Shown: one piece after another, positions 9,749 to 19,800 of the stretch
Layout of the letters: every line of letters begins with the position of its first letter
Position numbering within the stretch: the stretch's first letter is position 1
NCBI RefSeq assembly: GCF_023264855.1
Contig: NZ_JAHFUW010000010.1
Span: forward strand, 1-64,000
Reading direction: 5' to 3'
From: Herbiconiux sp.
Lineage (GTDB): Bacteria; Actinomycetota; Actinomycetes; Actinomycetales; Microbacteriaceae
Length of the DNA: 64,000 bases
Made by a program: the position numbers and the translations under genes
Notes under the pieces: generated by a model
Database searches by the model: none
Told to the model about the DNA's origin: nothing
The model's input: only the letters and a program-made list of their open reading frames with translations

Positions 9749-10768
9749 GTGAGCGACGCCGACGCCCTCGCCGGGGGCGGCGACTCCGACGGGGTGGCCG
9801 GGGCCGACGCGGTCGGCGCCGACATGGTCGCCGAGGCTTCTGCCCGGGAGGCGGCGGATCGGGATGCGCTGGAGCGGGCGGTCGACGGATTCCTCCGGCA
9901 CGTGACGGTGGAACGGGGACTCGCGGCGAACACCGTGGCGGCGTACCGGCGCGATCTCGGGCGGTACTCGGAATGGCTTCGCGAGCACGGCATCCGGGAC
10001 GCCGCCGCTGTGGCCGAGCGCGATGTGAGCGCGTTCACCCAGGACACCCGCGGGGAGGGCGGGGCTTCGCTGAGCGCGGCGTCGGTGGCGCGCATCCTGT
10101 CGACGGTGCGGAGCTTTCACCGGTACCTCGCCGAAGAGGGGATCGTGGAGGTGGATGTCGCCCATGAGGTGAAGCCGCCGAAGCTCGCGCTGCGGCTGCC
10201 CAAGGCGATCACGATCGCCGAAATGGAGCGGCTGCTGACGGCGACCGGGGGAGACGACCCGGTGGCGCTGCGGGATCGCGCGCTGCTCGAGCTGCTCTAC
10301 GCGACCGGGGCACGGATCTCGGAGGTCGTCGACCTCAACGTCGACGACGTGCAGGACGGCGACATGCTGCGGGTGACCGGCAAGGGCAGCAAACAGCGGA
10401 TCGTGCCCGTGGGCAGCTTCGCACGTGTGGCACTCGACGCGTACCTCGTGCGAGTGCGCCCGCTGTTCTCGCCGCGGGGGAAGGCGACCCCGGCGCTGTT
10501 CCTGGGCATCCGGGGGCAGCGATTGAGCCGGCAGGGAGCATGGCTTGTGATCCAGGCCGCGGCTTCCCGGGCGGGGCTCACCACGCACATCTCGCCGCAC
10601 ACCTTCCGGCACTCCTTCGCCACCCACCTGCTGCAGGGCGGGGCGGATGTGCGGGTGGTGCAAGACCTGCTCGGCCACTCCTCGGTGGCCACCACCCAGC
10701 TCTACACCCACGTCACCGCCGACACCCTGATCGACGTGTACCAGTCCTCGCACCCCCGCGCCCGCTGA
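9749..10768 (+). CDS. xerD: Tyrosine recombinase XerD
   Basis: A 339-residue site-specific recombinase that resolves chromosome dimers at dif with XerC. It has an N-terminal SAM-like core-binding domain (residues ~45-135). The catalytic residues are all visible: Arg in ATGARISEV, a Lys strand (TGKGSKQRIVPVG), HTFRH, LLGHSSVATTQ and the nucleophile Tyr in LYTH. GTG 9749 leaves ~40 poorly conserved N-terminal residues, so a later start is possible. Confidence 0.92.
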   Translation: MSDADALAGGGDSDGVAGADAVGADMVAEASAREAADRDALERAVDGFLRHVTVERGLAANTVAAYRRDLGRYSEWLREHGIRDAAAVAERDVSAFTQDTRGEGGASLSAASVARILSTVRSFHRYLAEEGIVEVDVAHEVKPPKLALRLPKAITIAEMERLLTATGGDDPVALRDRALLELLYATGARISEVVDLNVDDVQDGDMLRVTGKGSKQRIVPVGSFARVALDAYLVRVRPLFSPRGKATPALFLGIRGQRLSRQGAWLVIQAAASRAGLTTHISPHTFRHSFATHLLQGGADVRVVQDLLGHSSVATTQLYTHVTADTLIDVYQSSHPRAR

Positions 10769-10785
10769 ATCACCGTGTGACAACG

Positions 10786-10814
10786 CTGTGAGCCAGCCGG
10801 ACGGCCGGTACAAT
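10786..10814 (+). promoter_or_regulatory. Possible sigma-70 type promoter for parA-scpA-scpB-rluB
   Basis: A good -10 hexamer TACAAT (10809-10814) lies 17 nt after CTGTGA (10786-10791), in the only sizeable gap of this operon and 46 nt before the parA start. The -35 match is moderate, so this is an inference from spacing and sequence. Confidence 0.4.
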
Positions 10815-10859
10815 CGATCAAGCCCGCCGGGATGGCGGACAGGAACGAGGAGAGCTTCG

Positions 10860-11768
10860 GTGCCGACCAGGAACACCAGAACGGCTAAGAAGAACACCCA
10901 GGTGGACGAGCTGACCGGCCTCGACCTGCCGAAGATGGGCCCCACCGGGCGGCCTGTGACCGAGTTCCCGGTACCCGCACCGTTGTCGTCGCACGGTCCG
11001 GCGCGCATCATCTCGCTCTGCAACCAGAAGGGCGGCGTGGGCAAGACCACCACGAGCGTCAACGTGGGGGCGGCGCTCGCCGAGTACGGCCGGCGCGTTC
11101 TGGCCATCGACTTCGACCCGCAGGGCGCGCTCTCCGCCGGGCTCGGCGTGCTGACCCACGACGCCCCGACCATCTACGACCTGCTCCTCGGTTCGATCAA
11201 AGACCCGGCCGAGGCCATCCAGCACACGAGCGTTCCGGGGCTGGACATCATCCCGGCCAACATCGACCTCTCGGCCGCCGAGGTGCACCTGGTGAGCGAG
11301 GTGGCGCGCGAGTCGATCCTGGCTCGTGTGCTGCGCAAGGTCAGCGACCAGTACGACGTCATCCTGATCGACTGCCAGCCCTCGCTCGGGCTGCTGACCG
11401 TGAACGCGCTCACCGCGAGCCACGGCGTGCTCATCCCGCTGGAGTGCGAGTACTTCGCGCTGCGCGGCGTGGCCCTGCTGGTGGAGACCATCGACAAGGT
11501 GCGCGACCGGCTGAACCCCGCCATCCAGCTCGACGGCATCCTCGCCACGATGTACGACCCGCGCACCCTGCACTCGCGCGAGGTGCTCGAGCGCGTGGTG
11601 GAGACCTTCGGCGACAAGGTGTTCGAGACCGTGATCGGCCGCACCGTGAAGTTCCCGGACGCGACGGTGGCGGGCAAGCCCATCACCCAGTTCGCGCCCG
11701 AGCACTCCTCGGCGAAGGCCTACAAGCAGCTGGCCAGAGAACTGGTCGCCCGTGGCGCGATCGCCTGA
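10860..11768 (+). CDS. parA: ParA/Soj family ATPase
   Basis: A 302-residue deviant Walker-type ATPase. The P-loop CNQKGGVGKTTTSVN is near residue 55, followed by IDFDPQGALSAGLG and LIDCQPSLGLLT. GTG 10860 has GAGGAG about 8 nt upstream and gives the usual length. No parB partner is adjacent. In actinobacteria this paralogue sits next to scpA/scpB, away from the main parAB locus at the origin, so a role together with condensin is likely but inferred. Confidence 0.9.
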   Translation: MPTRNTRTAKKNTQVDELTGLDLPKMGPTGRPVTEFPVPAPLSSHGPARIISLCNQKGGVGKTTTSVNVGAALAEYGRRVLAIDFDPQGALSAGLGVLTHDAPTIYDLLLGSIKDPAEAIQHTSVPGLDIIPANIDLSAAEVHLVSEVARESILARVLRKVSDQYDVILIDCQPSLGLLTVNALTASHGVLIPLECEYFALRGVALLVETIDKVRDRLNPAIQLDGILATMYDPRTLHSREVLERVVETFGDKVFETVIGRTVKFPDATVAGKPITQFAPEHSSAKAYKQLARELVARGAIA

Positions 11769-11772
11769 GCGG

Positions 11773-12621
11773 ATGACGGCGGGGCCGGGCCTCGCCGCCG
11801 TGGTGGCGGAGCCTCCGGGGGAGGCGGCGCCGGGCTTTTCGCTGAGCCTGGACAACTTCGAGGGCCCCTTCGACCTGCTGCTCTCGCTGATCACGAAGCA
11901 CGAGCTCGACATCACCGACATCTCGCTCAGCCGGGTGACGGACGAGTTCATCTCGTACCTCAAGGGCCTGGACTCGGCCGAGGAGCTGGACCGGGCATCC
12001 GAATTCCTGGTGGTGGCGGCGACGCTGCTCGACCTCAAGATCGTGGGGCTGCTGCCGCAGGGTGAGCTCGTCGACGCCGAAGACGTGGCGCTGCTCGAGG
12101 CGCGCGACCTGCTGTTCGCGCGGCTGCTGCAGTATCGGGCGTTCAAGATCGTGTCGTCGTGGCTCGCCGAGCACTTCGACGCGGAGTCGACGCGGCGGCC
12201 TCGCTCGGTGCGGCTCGAGGAGAAGTACCGGCAGCACACGCCGGAGCTCGTGTGGACGCTGACGGCCGACGACTTCGCGGCGCTCGCCGCATTCGCGCTG
12301 GCGCCGCGCGAGGTTCCCACGGTGGGGCTGGAGCATCTGCACGCCCCGCTGGTCAGCATCCGGGAGCAGGCCGCGCACGTGGTGACGCTGCTTCGCTCGG
12401 CGGGGGCGGCAGGGACGATCGTGTCGTTCCGGCACCTGATCGCCGGCATCGACGAGAAGGGCGTGGTGATCGCGCGTTTTCTCGCCGTGCTCGAGCTGTA
12501 TCGGCGCGCCGCGATCTCGTTCGAGCAGCTCGAGCCGCTCGGGGAGCTGACGCTGAGCTGGACCGCCGAGAACTGGAGCGAAGACGACCTCGCCAACCTG
12601 GGAGCTGATTATGACAACTGA
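11773..12621 (+). CDS. scpA: Segregation and condensation protein A
   Basis: A 282-residue kleisin subunit of the SMC-ScpAB condensin. The N-terminus has the family signature FEGPFDLLLSLI and the helical SMC-binding region, and a winged-helix end follows. ATG 11773 lies 4 nt after the parA stop; GTG 11752 is in frame and would overlap parA by 17 nt. The 3' end overlaps scpB by 11 nt. Confidence 0.92.
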   Translation: MTAGPGLAAVVAEPPGEAAPGFSLSLDNFEGPFDLLLSLITKHELDITDISLSRVTDEFISYLKGLDSAEELDRASEFLVVAATLLDLKIVGLLPQGELVDAEDVALLEARDLLFARLLQYRAFKIVSSWLAEHFDAESTRRPRSVRLEEKYRQHTPELVWTLTADDFAALAAFALAPREVPTVGLEHLHAPLVSIREQAAHVVTLLRSAGAAGTIVSFRHLIAGIDEKGVVIARFLAVLELYRRAAISFEQLEPLGELTLSWTAENWSEDDLANLGADYDN

Positions 12622-13255
12622 GGCGGATGTGACGGAACAGCCGGATGTGACGGATCAGCTCGACGGGATCGAGCCCGAGGTGCACGCTCCGGCGGCGATC
12701 GACGTCGACCGGGCGCTGGAAGCGATCTTCATGGTGGCCGACGAACCGCAGAGCCTCGTGTCGCTCGCCACCGCGCTGTCGCGGCCCGTGCCCGTGGTGC
12801 GTCAGGGCATCGAGCGCCTGGTCGAGGACTACGACGGGATCGCGCCGGGCAGCGTGCGGCGCGGCTTCGAGCTGCGCGAGGTGGCCGGCGGATGGCGGCT
12901 CTACGTGCGAGGCGAGTGGGACCAGCTGGTGCGCGACTTCGTGCTCACCCAGAACCCCTCCAAGCTCTCGCAGGCCGCCCTCGAGACGCTCTCGGTGATC
13001 GCCTACAAGCAGCCGATCAGCCGGGGGGCCGTGGCGAGCATCCGTGCCGTCAACGTCGACTCCGTGGTGCGCACGCTGCTCAGCCGGGGCCTGATCACCG
13101 AGGTCTCCACGCAGGCCGAGACCGGCGCCATCCTGTACGGCACGACCGAGCTGCTGCTTCTGCAACTCGGTATCAACTCGCTCGACGAACTACCCAAGAT
13201 CTCTCCGCTGCTGGACGACGGCAGCGAGGGATTCGATGAGATCGGACTGACCTGA
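12611..13255 (+). CDS. scpB: Segregation and condensation protein B
   Basis: A 214-residue winged-helix partner of ScpA. Conserved family segments include LEAIFMVADEP, RGFELREVAGGWRLY and the stretch LSQAALETLSVIAYKQPISR. The start overlaps scpA and the stop shares one base with the rluB start, a tightly coupled cluster. Confidence 0.93.
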   Translation: MTTEADVTEQPDVTDQLDGIEPEVHAPAAIDVDRALEAIFMVADEPQSLVSLATALSRPVPVVRQGIERLVEDYDGIAPGSVRRGFELREVAGGWRLYVRGEWDQLVRDFVLTQNPSKLSQAALETLSVIAYKQPISRGAVASIRAVNVDSVVRTLLSRGLITEVSTQAETGAILYGTTELLLLQLGINSLDELPKISPLLDDGSEGFDEIGLT

Positions 13256-14106
13256 TGACCCCCTTCGAGATTCCCCCGTGGGACGACAACGCCCCCGCCG
13301 AGACGGCCCTGCCCGATGGTGTGCGCCTGCAGAAGGTGATGGCCGCGGCCGGGGTGGCCTCGCGCCGCGTCTCCGAGCAGCTGATCGAGGCCGGCCGGGT
13401 GTCGGTGAACGGCGAGATCGTGACCGAGCTCGGCCGCCGCATCGACCCCGAGAACGACCTCGTCTCCGTTGACGGCGGCGCCGTGCAGCTGGACCCGACG
13501 AAGCGCTACGTGATGCTCAACAAGCCCGTCGGCATCGTGAGCTCGCTCGCCGACCAGCACGGCCGGCCCGACCTGCAGCGCTACACGAAGCAGTTCGAGG
13601 AGCGGCTGTTCAACGTGGGCCGGCTGGATGCCGAGACCAGCGGGCTGCTCATCCTCACCAACGACGGCGACCTCGCACACGTGCTCGCGCATCCGTCGTT
13701 CGGCGTGCTGAAGACCTACATCGCGAAGGTCGAGGGGCGGGTGACCCCGCAGACCCTCGCCACCTTGAGCAAGGGCGTCGATCTCGAAGACGGGCCGATC
13801 GCCGCCGACAAGGCGCGACTGCTCGACGTGGAGAGCGAGCACTCGATCGTGGAGGTGACCCTGCACTCGGGGCGCAACCGCATCGTGCGCCGGATGCTGG
13901 ACGCCGTGGGGCATCCGGTGGTCGACCTGGTGCGCCGCTCGTTCGGGCCGCTGAACCTCGGCACGCTCAAGGCGGGCGGGATGCGCGAGTTGACTAAGGT
14001 GGAACTCGGCCAGCTGCTGACCCTCTCGCGCGACGCGAAGGGGGAGGGCCGGGCCGGGGACGAGACCGCCGGCGCCGATTCCGCGGTCGCCGATCCCGAG
14101 GAGTGA
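13255..14106 (+). CDS. rluB: 23S rRNA pseudouridine synthase, RluB/RsuA family
   Basis: A 283-residue protein with an N-terminal S4 domain (residues ~22-70) and a pseudouridine synthase domain. The catalytic Asp lies in [18 protein letters not shown], and GRNRIVRRM is the second family signature. The last ~30 residues are a low-complexity Gly/Ala/Glu tail. ATG 13255 overlaps the scpB stop. Confidence 0.92.
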   Translation: MTPFEIPPWDDNAPAETALPDGVRLQKVMAAAGVASRRVSEQLIEAGRVSVNGEIVTELGRRIDPENDLVSVDGGAVQLDPTKRYVMLNKPVGIVSSLADQHGRPDLQRYTKQFEERLFNVGRLDAETSGLLILTNDGDLAHVLAHPSFGVLKTYIAKVEGRVTPQTLATLSKGVDLEDGPIAADKARLLDVESEHSIVEVTLHSGRNRIVRRMLDAVGHPVVDLVRRSFGPLNLGTLKAGGMRELTKVELGQLLTLSRDAKGEGRAGDETAGADSAVADPEE

Positions 14107-15197
14107 GTGTGGTGGAGAGCCGTCTGACCGGCCCCGTGCGGATCGTGGGCGTGGGACTGCTCGGCACCAGCATCGCGCTGGGGCTGCGGGCGCGCGGGGT
14201 CGACGTCATCCTCTCGGATTCGTCACCGACCAACGTGAGCATCGCCGTGGACTACGGCGCCGGGCGACACGCGGGCGACGCCGACGAACCGCAGATCGTG
14301 GTGGTGTGCGTGCCGCCGGACGTGACCGCCTCGGTGATCGTGCGCGAGCTCTCGGCCTACCCGCGCGCCGTGGTGACGGATGTGGCGAGCGTGAAGCAGC
14401 CGATCCTCGACGCCGTGCGCGCGGCGGGTGGCGATCTGTCGCGCTACGTGGGATCGCATCCGCTCGCCGGACGGGAGAAGGGCGGGCCCATGTCGGGCCG
14501 CGCCGACCTGTTTCTGGGGCGCCCCTGGGTGGTGGCCGGGCATCCGGACATCTCGTACCAGACCGCCTCGGCCGTCGACGACCTGATCCTCGACCTCGGC
14601 GCCGTGCTGGTGGAGATGACCGCCGCGGAGCACGACTCGAGCGTGGCCCTGGTGTCGCACGCACCGCAGGTGATCTCGACGCTGATGGCACGCCGGCTGA
14701 CGGATGCCTCGGAAGCGGCCGTGGGACTGGCCGGAGGCGGCGTGCGCGACGTGACCCGGGTGGCGGCGAGCGACCCGGCGCTCTGGGTGCAGATCCTCGG
14801 CGCCAATGCGGCCCCGACCGCCGCTGTTCTGCGCGGGGTGCGCGACGACCTCGACGCCGTGATCGCGGCGCTGGACGAGAGTGCCACCTCGGATTCGTCG
14901 TGGCGGCGCAGCCTCGCCGAGATGCTCGTCGGCGGCAACGCCGGCGTGGCACGACTGCCCGGCAAGCACGGTCAGGACAAGCGCTACACGCAGTTCGTCG
15001 TGATGGTGGACGACGCCCCGGGCGAGCTGGCGCGGCTGTTCGCCGAGATCGGCGAGGAGGGCGTGAACCTCGAAGACCTGCGCCTGGAGCACTCTCCGGG
15101 CGCCCAGATCGGCCTGGCCGAGATCGCCGTGCTGCCCGAGGCGGCCGAACGACTGACCGCGGCCCTGCAGGCCCGGGGATGGAGGATCGCCGGATGA
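14103..15197 (+). CDS. tyrA: Prephenate dehydrogenase with ACT domain
   Basis: A 364-residue tyrosine biosynthesis enzyme. The NAD-binding motif [16 protein letters not shown] is near residue 13, and the catalytic region contains [12 protein letters not shown] and [13 protein letters not shown]-terminal ACT domain (residues ~295-360, [20 protein letters not shown]) suggests feedback control by an aromatic amino acid. GTG 14103 overlaps the rluB end by 4 nt; nearby in-frame GTGs are alternatives. It overlaps cmk by 4 nt (ATGA). Confidence 0.93.
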   Translation: MSVVESRLTGPVRIVGVGLLGTSIALGLRARGVDVILSDSSPTNVSIAVDYGAGRHAGDADEPQIVVVCVPPDVTASVIVRELSAYPRAVVTDVASVKQPILDAVRAAGGDLSRYVGSHPLAGREKGGPMSGRADLFLGRPWVVAGHPDISYQTASAVDDLILDLGAVLVEMTAAEHDSSVALVSHAPQVISTLMARRLTDASEAAVGLAGGGVRDVTRVAASDPALWVQILGANAAPTAAVLRGVRDDLDAVIAALDESATSDSSWRRSLAEMLVGGNAGVARLPGKHGQDKRYTQFVVMVDDAPGELARLFAEIGEEGVNLEDLRLEHSPGAQIGLAEIAVLPEAAERLTAALQARGWRIAG

Positions 15198-15919
15198 CGG
15201 CATCGAAAGACGCAGGATCGACCGCCGGGGCCTCCCGCACCATCGGCCCGATCGTGGTGGCCGTGGACGGCCCGGCCGGCAGCGGCAAGTCGAGCGTGTC
15301 GCGGGCCGTCGCCCGTGAGCTCGGCTTCGGCTACCTCGATACGGGCGCCTCCTACCGCGCGCTCTCCTGGGATCTGCTGGACCGCGGCATCGACCCGGCC
15401 GACGCGGCCGCCGTGCTCGGCGCCGTCGACGACTTCGACCTCGTGATCGGCACCGACCCCGACGACGGCTACGTGGGGGTGGGCGAGACCGACGTCACCA
15501 CCGCCATCCGCGAGCCGCGCGTCACGGCCGTGGTGAGCCTGGTCGCGCGTATCCCCGAGGTGCGCGAATGGCTGAACGCACGGTTCCGGATGCTCATGCT
15601 GACGACCCCGTTCGAGGGCATCGTGGCCGAGGGCCGGGACATCACGACCGTGGTCGCCCCGGATGCTCCGGTGCGCATCCTGCTCACCGCCTCGGAAGAG
15701 GCTAGAATGGGCAGGCGTTCGAAGGAACTGACCAGCGAATCGGCAGCCGAAGTCGGCGAGGCGCTTCGCTCTCGTGACAAGGCGGATTCCCGGGTGGTCG
15801 ACTTCATGAACGCCGCAGACGGTGTCACCACCGTCGATTCCACGGAGCTCGACTTCGACCAGACCGTTGCCGCGGTGGTGGACGTCGTACAAACAGCGAG
15901 GACCTCGCATGGCCGATAG
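15194..15919 (+). CDS. cmk: (d)CMP kinase
   Basis: A 241-residue cytidylate kinase. The P-loop is [16 protein letters not shown] near residue 25, the substrate-binding stretch [12 protein letters not shown] follows, and the C-terminal half carries [16 protein letters not shown] 15194 overlaps the tyrA stop. The gene overlaps der by 11 nt, a standard pairing. Confidence 0.94.
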   Translation: MTASKDAGSTAGASRTIGPIVVAVDGPAGSGKSSVSRAVARELGFGYLDTGASYRALSWDLLDRGIDPADAAAVLGAVDDFDLVIGTDPDDGYVGVGETDVTTAIREPRVTAVVSLVARIPEVREWLNARFRMLMLTTPFEGIVAEGRDITTVVAPDAPVRILLTASEEARMGRRSKELTSESAAEVGEALRSRDKADSRVVDFMNAADGVTTVDSTELDFDQTVAAVVDVVQTARTSHGR

Positions 15920-17477
15920 CCAGAACACCCCTGATTCCCCGAACATCCCCAATTCGCAGCGGGCGGGCGGAGGCGAGCCGGAAGAAGAGTTCGACGCGCC
16001 CGCCGACGACCTCGCGGACCGTCTCGCGAACGTCGACGAAGACCTGGCCGAGCAGCGCGCGGAGACGCTGCGCTCCGGCCTCGCCGACTACGAGCTCGAC
16101 GACGGAGACCTCGACCTGCTCGAGCTCGCCGAGGAGTACCCCGACGGCGTGTTCTACATGCCCGCCCTGCCGGTGCTCGCGATCGTGGGCCGGCCGAACG
16201 TGGGCAAGTCCGCGCTCGTCAACCGCATCCTGGGCCGTCGCGAGGCCGTGGTGGAGGACAAGCCGGGCGTGACCCGCGACCGCGTGGCCTACAAGGCCGA
16301 GTGGGCCGGGCGCCGCTTCACGCTGGTGGACACCGGCGGCTGGGAGCCGGACGCCTCCGGCATCAACGCCGCCGTGGCCGCTCAGGCCGAGGTGGCCATC
16401 GACCTCGCCGACGTGGTGCTGTTCGTGGTCGACTCCAACGTGGGCGCCACGGCTACCGACGAGCACGTCGTGAAGCTGCTGCGCCGAGCGAACCGGCCCG
16501 TGTTCCTCGCGGCGAACAAGGTCGACGACGTGCGGCAGGAGCCCGCGGCATCGGCTCTCTGGTCGCTCGGACTCGGCGAGCCGTACCCCGTCTCGGCCCT
16601 GCACGGCCGCGGTGTGGCCGACCTTCTCGACCTCATCATGAAGGACATGCCCGAGGTCTCCAACGTCGCCAAGCAGGAGGTGGGCGGGCCTCGGCGCGTC
16701 GCCATCCTGGGCCGGCCGAACGTGGGCAAGAGCTCGCTGCTGAACAAGGCCGCCGGCGAAGAGCGGGTCGTCGTGAACGAGCTCGCGGGCACCACCCGCG
16801 ACCCGGTCGACGAGCAGATCGAGCTCGGCGGCAAGGTGTGGACCTTCGTCGACACCGCCGGCATCCGCAAGCGCGTGCACCTGCAGCAGGGCGCCGACTT
16901 CTACGCGTCGCTGCGCACCTCGGCCGCGCTCGAGAAGGCCGAAGTGGCCGTGGTGGTGCTGGATGTGACCGAGCCGATCTCGGTTCAGGATCTGCGCATC
17001 ATCGACCTCGTGCTCGAATCCGGGCGCGCTCTCGTGCTGGCCTTCAACAAGTGGGACCTGCTCGACGACGACCGCCGCCGCTACCTCGAGCGCGAGATCG
17101 AACAGGATCTGGCGCACGTCACCTGGGCTCCGCGCGTGAACATCTCGGCGCGCACCGGTCGGCACCTGGAGAAGCTGGTTCCGGCGCTCGAGCTCGCGCT
17201 CGAGTCGTGGGACACCCGCATCCCGACCGGCAAGTTCAACGCGTTCCTGGCCGAGCTCACGGCAGCGCATCCGCACCCCGTGCGCGGTGGCAAGCAGCCG
17301 CGCATCCTGTTCGGAACGCAGGCCGCATCGCGCCCGCCGACCTTCGTGCTGTTCACGACCGGGTTCCTCGACCCGGGCTACCGTCGCTACGTGCAGCGGC
17401 GCCTACGCGAGATCTACGGCTTCGAGGGTTCGCCCATCGTGGTGAACATGCGCGTGCGCGAGAAGCGCAAGCGCTAG
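15909..17477 (+). CDS. der: Ribosome-associated GTPase Der (EngA)
   Basis: A 522-residue protein with two tandem GTPase domains, the hallmark of Der, needed for 50S ribosome assembly. Domain 1 has [12 protein letters not shown] near residue 95, DTGGWE and NKVD. Domain 2 has [12 protein letters not shown] near residue 269, DTAGI and NKWD. A KH-like domain closes the protein. An acidic N-terminal extension of about 80 residues is typical of actinobacteria. ATG 15909 lies inside the cmk end. Confidence 0.95.
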   Translation: MADSQNTPDSPNIPNSQRAGGGEPEEEFDAPADDLADRLANVDEDLAEQRAETLRSGLADYELDDGDLDLLELAEEYPDGVFYMPALPVLAIVGRPNVGKSALVNRILGRREAVVEDKPGVTRDRVAYKAEWAGRRFTLVDTGGWEPDASGINAAVAAQAEVAIDLADVVLFVVDSNVGATATDEHVVKLLRRANRPVFLAANKVDDVRQEPAASALWSLGLGEPYPVSALHGRGVADLLDLIMKDMPEVSNVAKQEVGGPRRVAILGRPNVGKSSLLNKAAGEERVVVNELAGTTRDPVDEQIELGGKVWTFVDTAGIRKRVHLQQGADFYASLRTSAALEKAEVAVVVLDVTEPISVQDLRIIDLVLESGRALVLAFNKWDLLDDDRRRYLEREIEQDLAHVTWAPRVNISARTGRHLEKLVPALELALESWDTRIPTGKFNAFLAELTAAHPHPVRGGKQPRILFGTQAASRPPTFVLFTTGFLDPGYRRYVQRRLREIYGFEGSPIVVNMRVREKRKR

Positions 17478-17503
17478 CCCGGGCGTCTGTCGAGACGTCG
17501 CAC

Positions 17504-17534
17504 ATGGCCGCTATTCCTTCGGAGTAGCGGCCAT
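17504..17534. terminator. Bidirectional terminator between der and the ROK gene
   Basis: A 14-bp stem (ATGGCCGCTATTCC paired with GGAGTAGCGGCCAT, one G-T pair) closes on a CUUCGG-type loop. It separates the convergent der and ROK-family genes. The T-run is short (TTT) on the plus strand. Confidence 0.75.
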
Positions 17535-17559
17535 TTGCGACTTCTCGATGTGGCCTGGG

Positions 17560-18516
17560 TCAGGGGAGGAGGTCGGCGCGGTGGAGGAGGCCCGCGGCGC
17601 CGATGAGGGGGGCCTCGTCGGCGAGTGCTGAGGGGAAGACCTGCACGCCGGGGATGGTGTCCAGGGGCGCGACCTCGGCGATCGTGGCGCGGATGAGGTC
17701 GAAGAGGTCGGGGGTGACCCGCGAGAAGCCGCCGCCGATCGCGACCGCCTCGAGGTCGACGAGCGCGCAGACGGAGGCGATCCCTTCGCCGACCGCGCGG
17801 GCGCAGCGTTCCACGGCCCGGCGGGCGAGCGGATCGCCGGACGCGTAGTCGCGGGCGAGGTCTTCGCCGGTCGCACCCGGCCAGCCCCGGCCCTGTGCCC
17901 AGGCGACGATGCTCGGACCCGCGGCGATGCCCTCCAACGTGAGAGACAGGTCTCTGCCCTCCCCTTCGCGGGTGTGCAGCTGGATCTGCCCGACGTGCCC
18001 GGCGTTGCCCGAACGTCCCCCGGCCAGGCGGCCGTCGATCAGCAGGCCGCCGCCGATGCCGGTGGAGATCACCATGCCCATCGCCGTGCGGTACCCGCGG
18101 AGCGAGCCGAGCCAGTGCTCGGCGAGCAGGATGCAGAGGCCGTCCAGACGCAGCACGACCTCGTCGAGCCCGGAGGTGCGCCGCACGAGATCGGCCAGCG
18201 GGTACTCGTGCCAGGCCGGGAGGTTCAGGGGCGAGACGGTGCCGCGGTCGAGGTGGATCGGGCCGGCACTGCCGACACCGGCGCCCCGGACGCGGGTGCC
18301 CTCGGGCGCGGCGGCCATTGCGGCCTCGATCGCCTCGCCGACGCAGCGCGCGACCGTCTCCCGGTCGTTGGCCGCCCCGGTGGGCCGACGGTGACGGGAC
18401 CCGTCGAGCATCCGCCCCTCGTGATCGATGAGAGCCGCTTCGACCTTGGTGCCTCCGACGTCGACCGCGAGAACGAGATCGTGGGACGCGGTGAGGTCGG
18501 AGTCATTCTGGGCCAC
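17560..18516 (-). CDS. ROK family protein (sugar kinase-like)
   Basis: A 318-residue protein. The N-terminal phosphate-binding motif is VDVGGTKVEAALID, the middle has STGIGGGLLIDGRLAGG, and GNAGHVGQI is at the position of the family GEIGH motif. The Cys-rich zinc motif (CXCGXXGC) that normally follows is absent; the region reads QLHTREGEGRDLSLT instead. ROK proteins are glucokinases, other sugar kinases or repressors; no HTH is visible, so a kinase is likelier. GTG 18516 was chosen over a longer frame with an unconvincing N-terminus. Confidence 0.82.
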   Translation of the reverse strand: MAQNDSDLTASHDLVLAVDVGGTKVEAALIDHEGRMLDGSRHRRPTGAANDRETVARCVGEAIEAAMAAAPEGTRVRGAGVGSAGPIHLDRGTVSPLNLPAWHEYPLADLVRRTSGLDEVVLRLDGLCILLAEHWLGSLRGYRTAMGMVISTGIGGGLLIDGRLAGGRSGNAGHVGQIQLHTREGEGRDLSLTLEGIAAGPSIVAWAQGRGWPGATGEDLARDYASGDPLARRAVERCARAVGEGIASVCALVDLEAVAIGGGFSRVTPDLFDLIRATIAEVAPLDTIPGVQVFPSALADEAPLIGAAGLLHRADLLP

Positions 18517-18566
18517 GGACCCAGTCTTGCATCGTGGCGGCCGGGGTGCGGGCATCCGCAGGGCAT

Positions 18567-18603
18567 GCCGAAGGCCCCCACGGGATGCGTGGGGGCGTTC
18601 GGC
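18567..18603 (-). terminator. Probable terminator behind the TetR gene
   Basis: A long GC-rich hairpin: GCCGAA and CCCCCACG pair with CGTGGGGG and TTCGGC around a short loop. It lies just downstream of the TetR stop and before the ROK gene start. There is no clear T-run. Confidence 0.5.
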
Positions 18604-18610
18604 CTCGGTC

Positions 18611-19291
18611 TCAGGCGGCGGGGGCGGGTGCGCGCGGGGCGTCGAGCGAACCCCACGCGGGCCAGCTGGCCATCACATCGGCGATGCGGGCCTCGGCGTC
18701 GGTGTCGTCGCCGGCCGTCCACTGCTCGAGCACTCCGACGACGCCACCGGCGATCCAGGCGGCCGCGATTCGGGGATCGACCCCGGCGGCGTAGCCCTGG
18801 CTCTGCCAGACGGTGACGGCGACGGAGGCCCGGGACAGGGAGCGTTCAAACAGCTCGCGGCGGAAGCCGGCGTCGACTCGCGTGCCGAACATCATCCGGT
18901 ACGACGCGCGGTTGTCGCTGATGTGCGCGAGGGCCTGCTGGATGGAGTCGGCGTAGGCCTGCACGATCTCTTCGGGGGAGGGCAGGGACGGCTCGGGCTG
19001 TGCGAAATCATCGGGCTGATCGGACACCTCCACGAGATCGTCGAGCATGCGCGCGAACGAATCCGCCGCGAAGGCGAAGATGTCGGCGTAGTGGCCGTAG
19101 AAGGTGGTGCGGTGCACACCGGCGGTGCGGCACAGCTCGGAGATGCTGATCTCGGTGAGATCGCGATCGTTCAACAGATCGAACAAGGCGGTCGTCAGTG
19201 CTTCGTGGGTTCGGGCCGCTCGGGGTTCGGCCAGGTTGACGGACGCGCCCTGTCGTCGGGTAGGTGCGGGTAAGGCAGGTGACTGGGGCAT
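18611..19291 (-). CDS. TetR/AcrR family transcriptional regulator
   Basis: A 226-residue regulator. Residues ~25-75 form the TetR DNA-binding domain, with the HTH segment ISISELCRTAGVHRTTFYGH. The C-terminal ligand domain is helical with no recognisable ligand. ATG 19291 lies 5 nt behind a -10-like CATAAT on the minus strand, consistent with a leaderless transcript. A near-perfect inverted repeat just upstream suggests autoregulation. No divergent target gene is present. Confidence 0.87.
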   Translation of the reverse strand: MPQSPALPAPTRRQGASVNLAEPRAARTHEALTTALFDLLNDRDLTEISISELCRTAGVHRTTFYGHYADIFAFAADSFARMLDDLVEVSDQPDDFAQPEPSLPSPEEIVQAYADSIQQALAHISDNRASYRMMFGTRVDAGFRRELFERSLSRASVAVTVWQSQGYAAGVDPRIAAAWIAGGVVGVLEQWTAGDDTDAEARIADVMASWPAWGSLDAPRAPAPAA

Positions 19292-19327
19292 GCCTAATTA
19301 TGCAATGCCGAAACTCGGGATTCGCCT

Positions 19328-19352
19328 AGTTTGGGACTGTCTGTCCTAAACT
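19328..19352. promoter_or_regulatory. Candidate TetR operator
   Basis: Two 10-bp arms, AGTTTGGGAC and GTCCTAAACT, are inverted repeats with one mismatch around a 5-nt spacer (TGTCT). The site lies 37-61 nt upstream of the TetR start codon. Size and position fit a TetR-type autoregulatory operator; binding is inferred. Confidence 0.55.
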
Positions 19353-19583
19353 TTTTCCCGCGAGGTGGGAGAGGGCGCTGCGGGGGCCGTCCGGGTCTTC
19401 CCCGCAGCGCGCCTCGAGACTGATTCTATGCATGCGCATTTAGTCGCTTTCGCCGTCCCGGGGCATCCGGAGCAATCCGTTATCGCTCCGTGACTCGCAG
19501 CAGGCGTGTCAGCGAGCACTCCCGGAAGGCGCTATCATGGACAAGTTGTCTTGAGCGGTTCGCCGGTTCGGGATGGCAAGCCA

Positions 19584-19625
<42 letters not shown>

Positions 19626-19664
19626 GGTGAGTTGGAGCGGCAATATGGCTCGAAAACTAAACAA

Positions 19665-19738
<74 letters not shown>

Positions 19739-19744
19739 CAAAAA

Positions 19745-19776
19745 GCCCTGGTGAGAGGTAACTTTCACCAGGGCTT
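19745..19776 (+). terminator. Terminator of the ICE-borne tRNA-Pro
   Basis: An 11-bp perfect stem (AGCCCTGGTGA at 19745-19755 and its complement at 19766-19776) lies 6 nt after the tRNA. A related but different hairpin follows the host tRNA 3' half at 60520. Confidence 0.75.
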
Positions 19777-19800
19777 CGTCGTTTCTGGATGTGGTCACTG

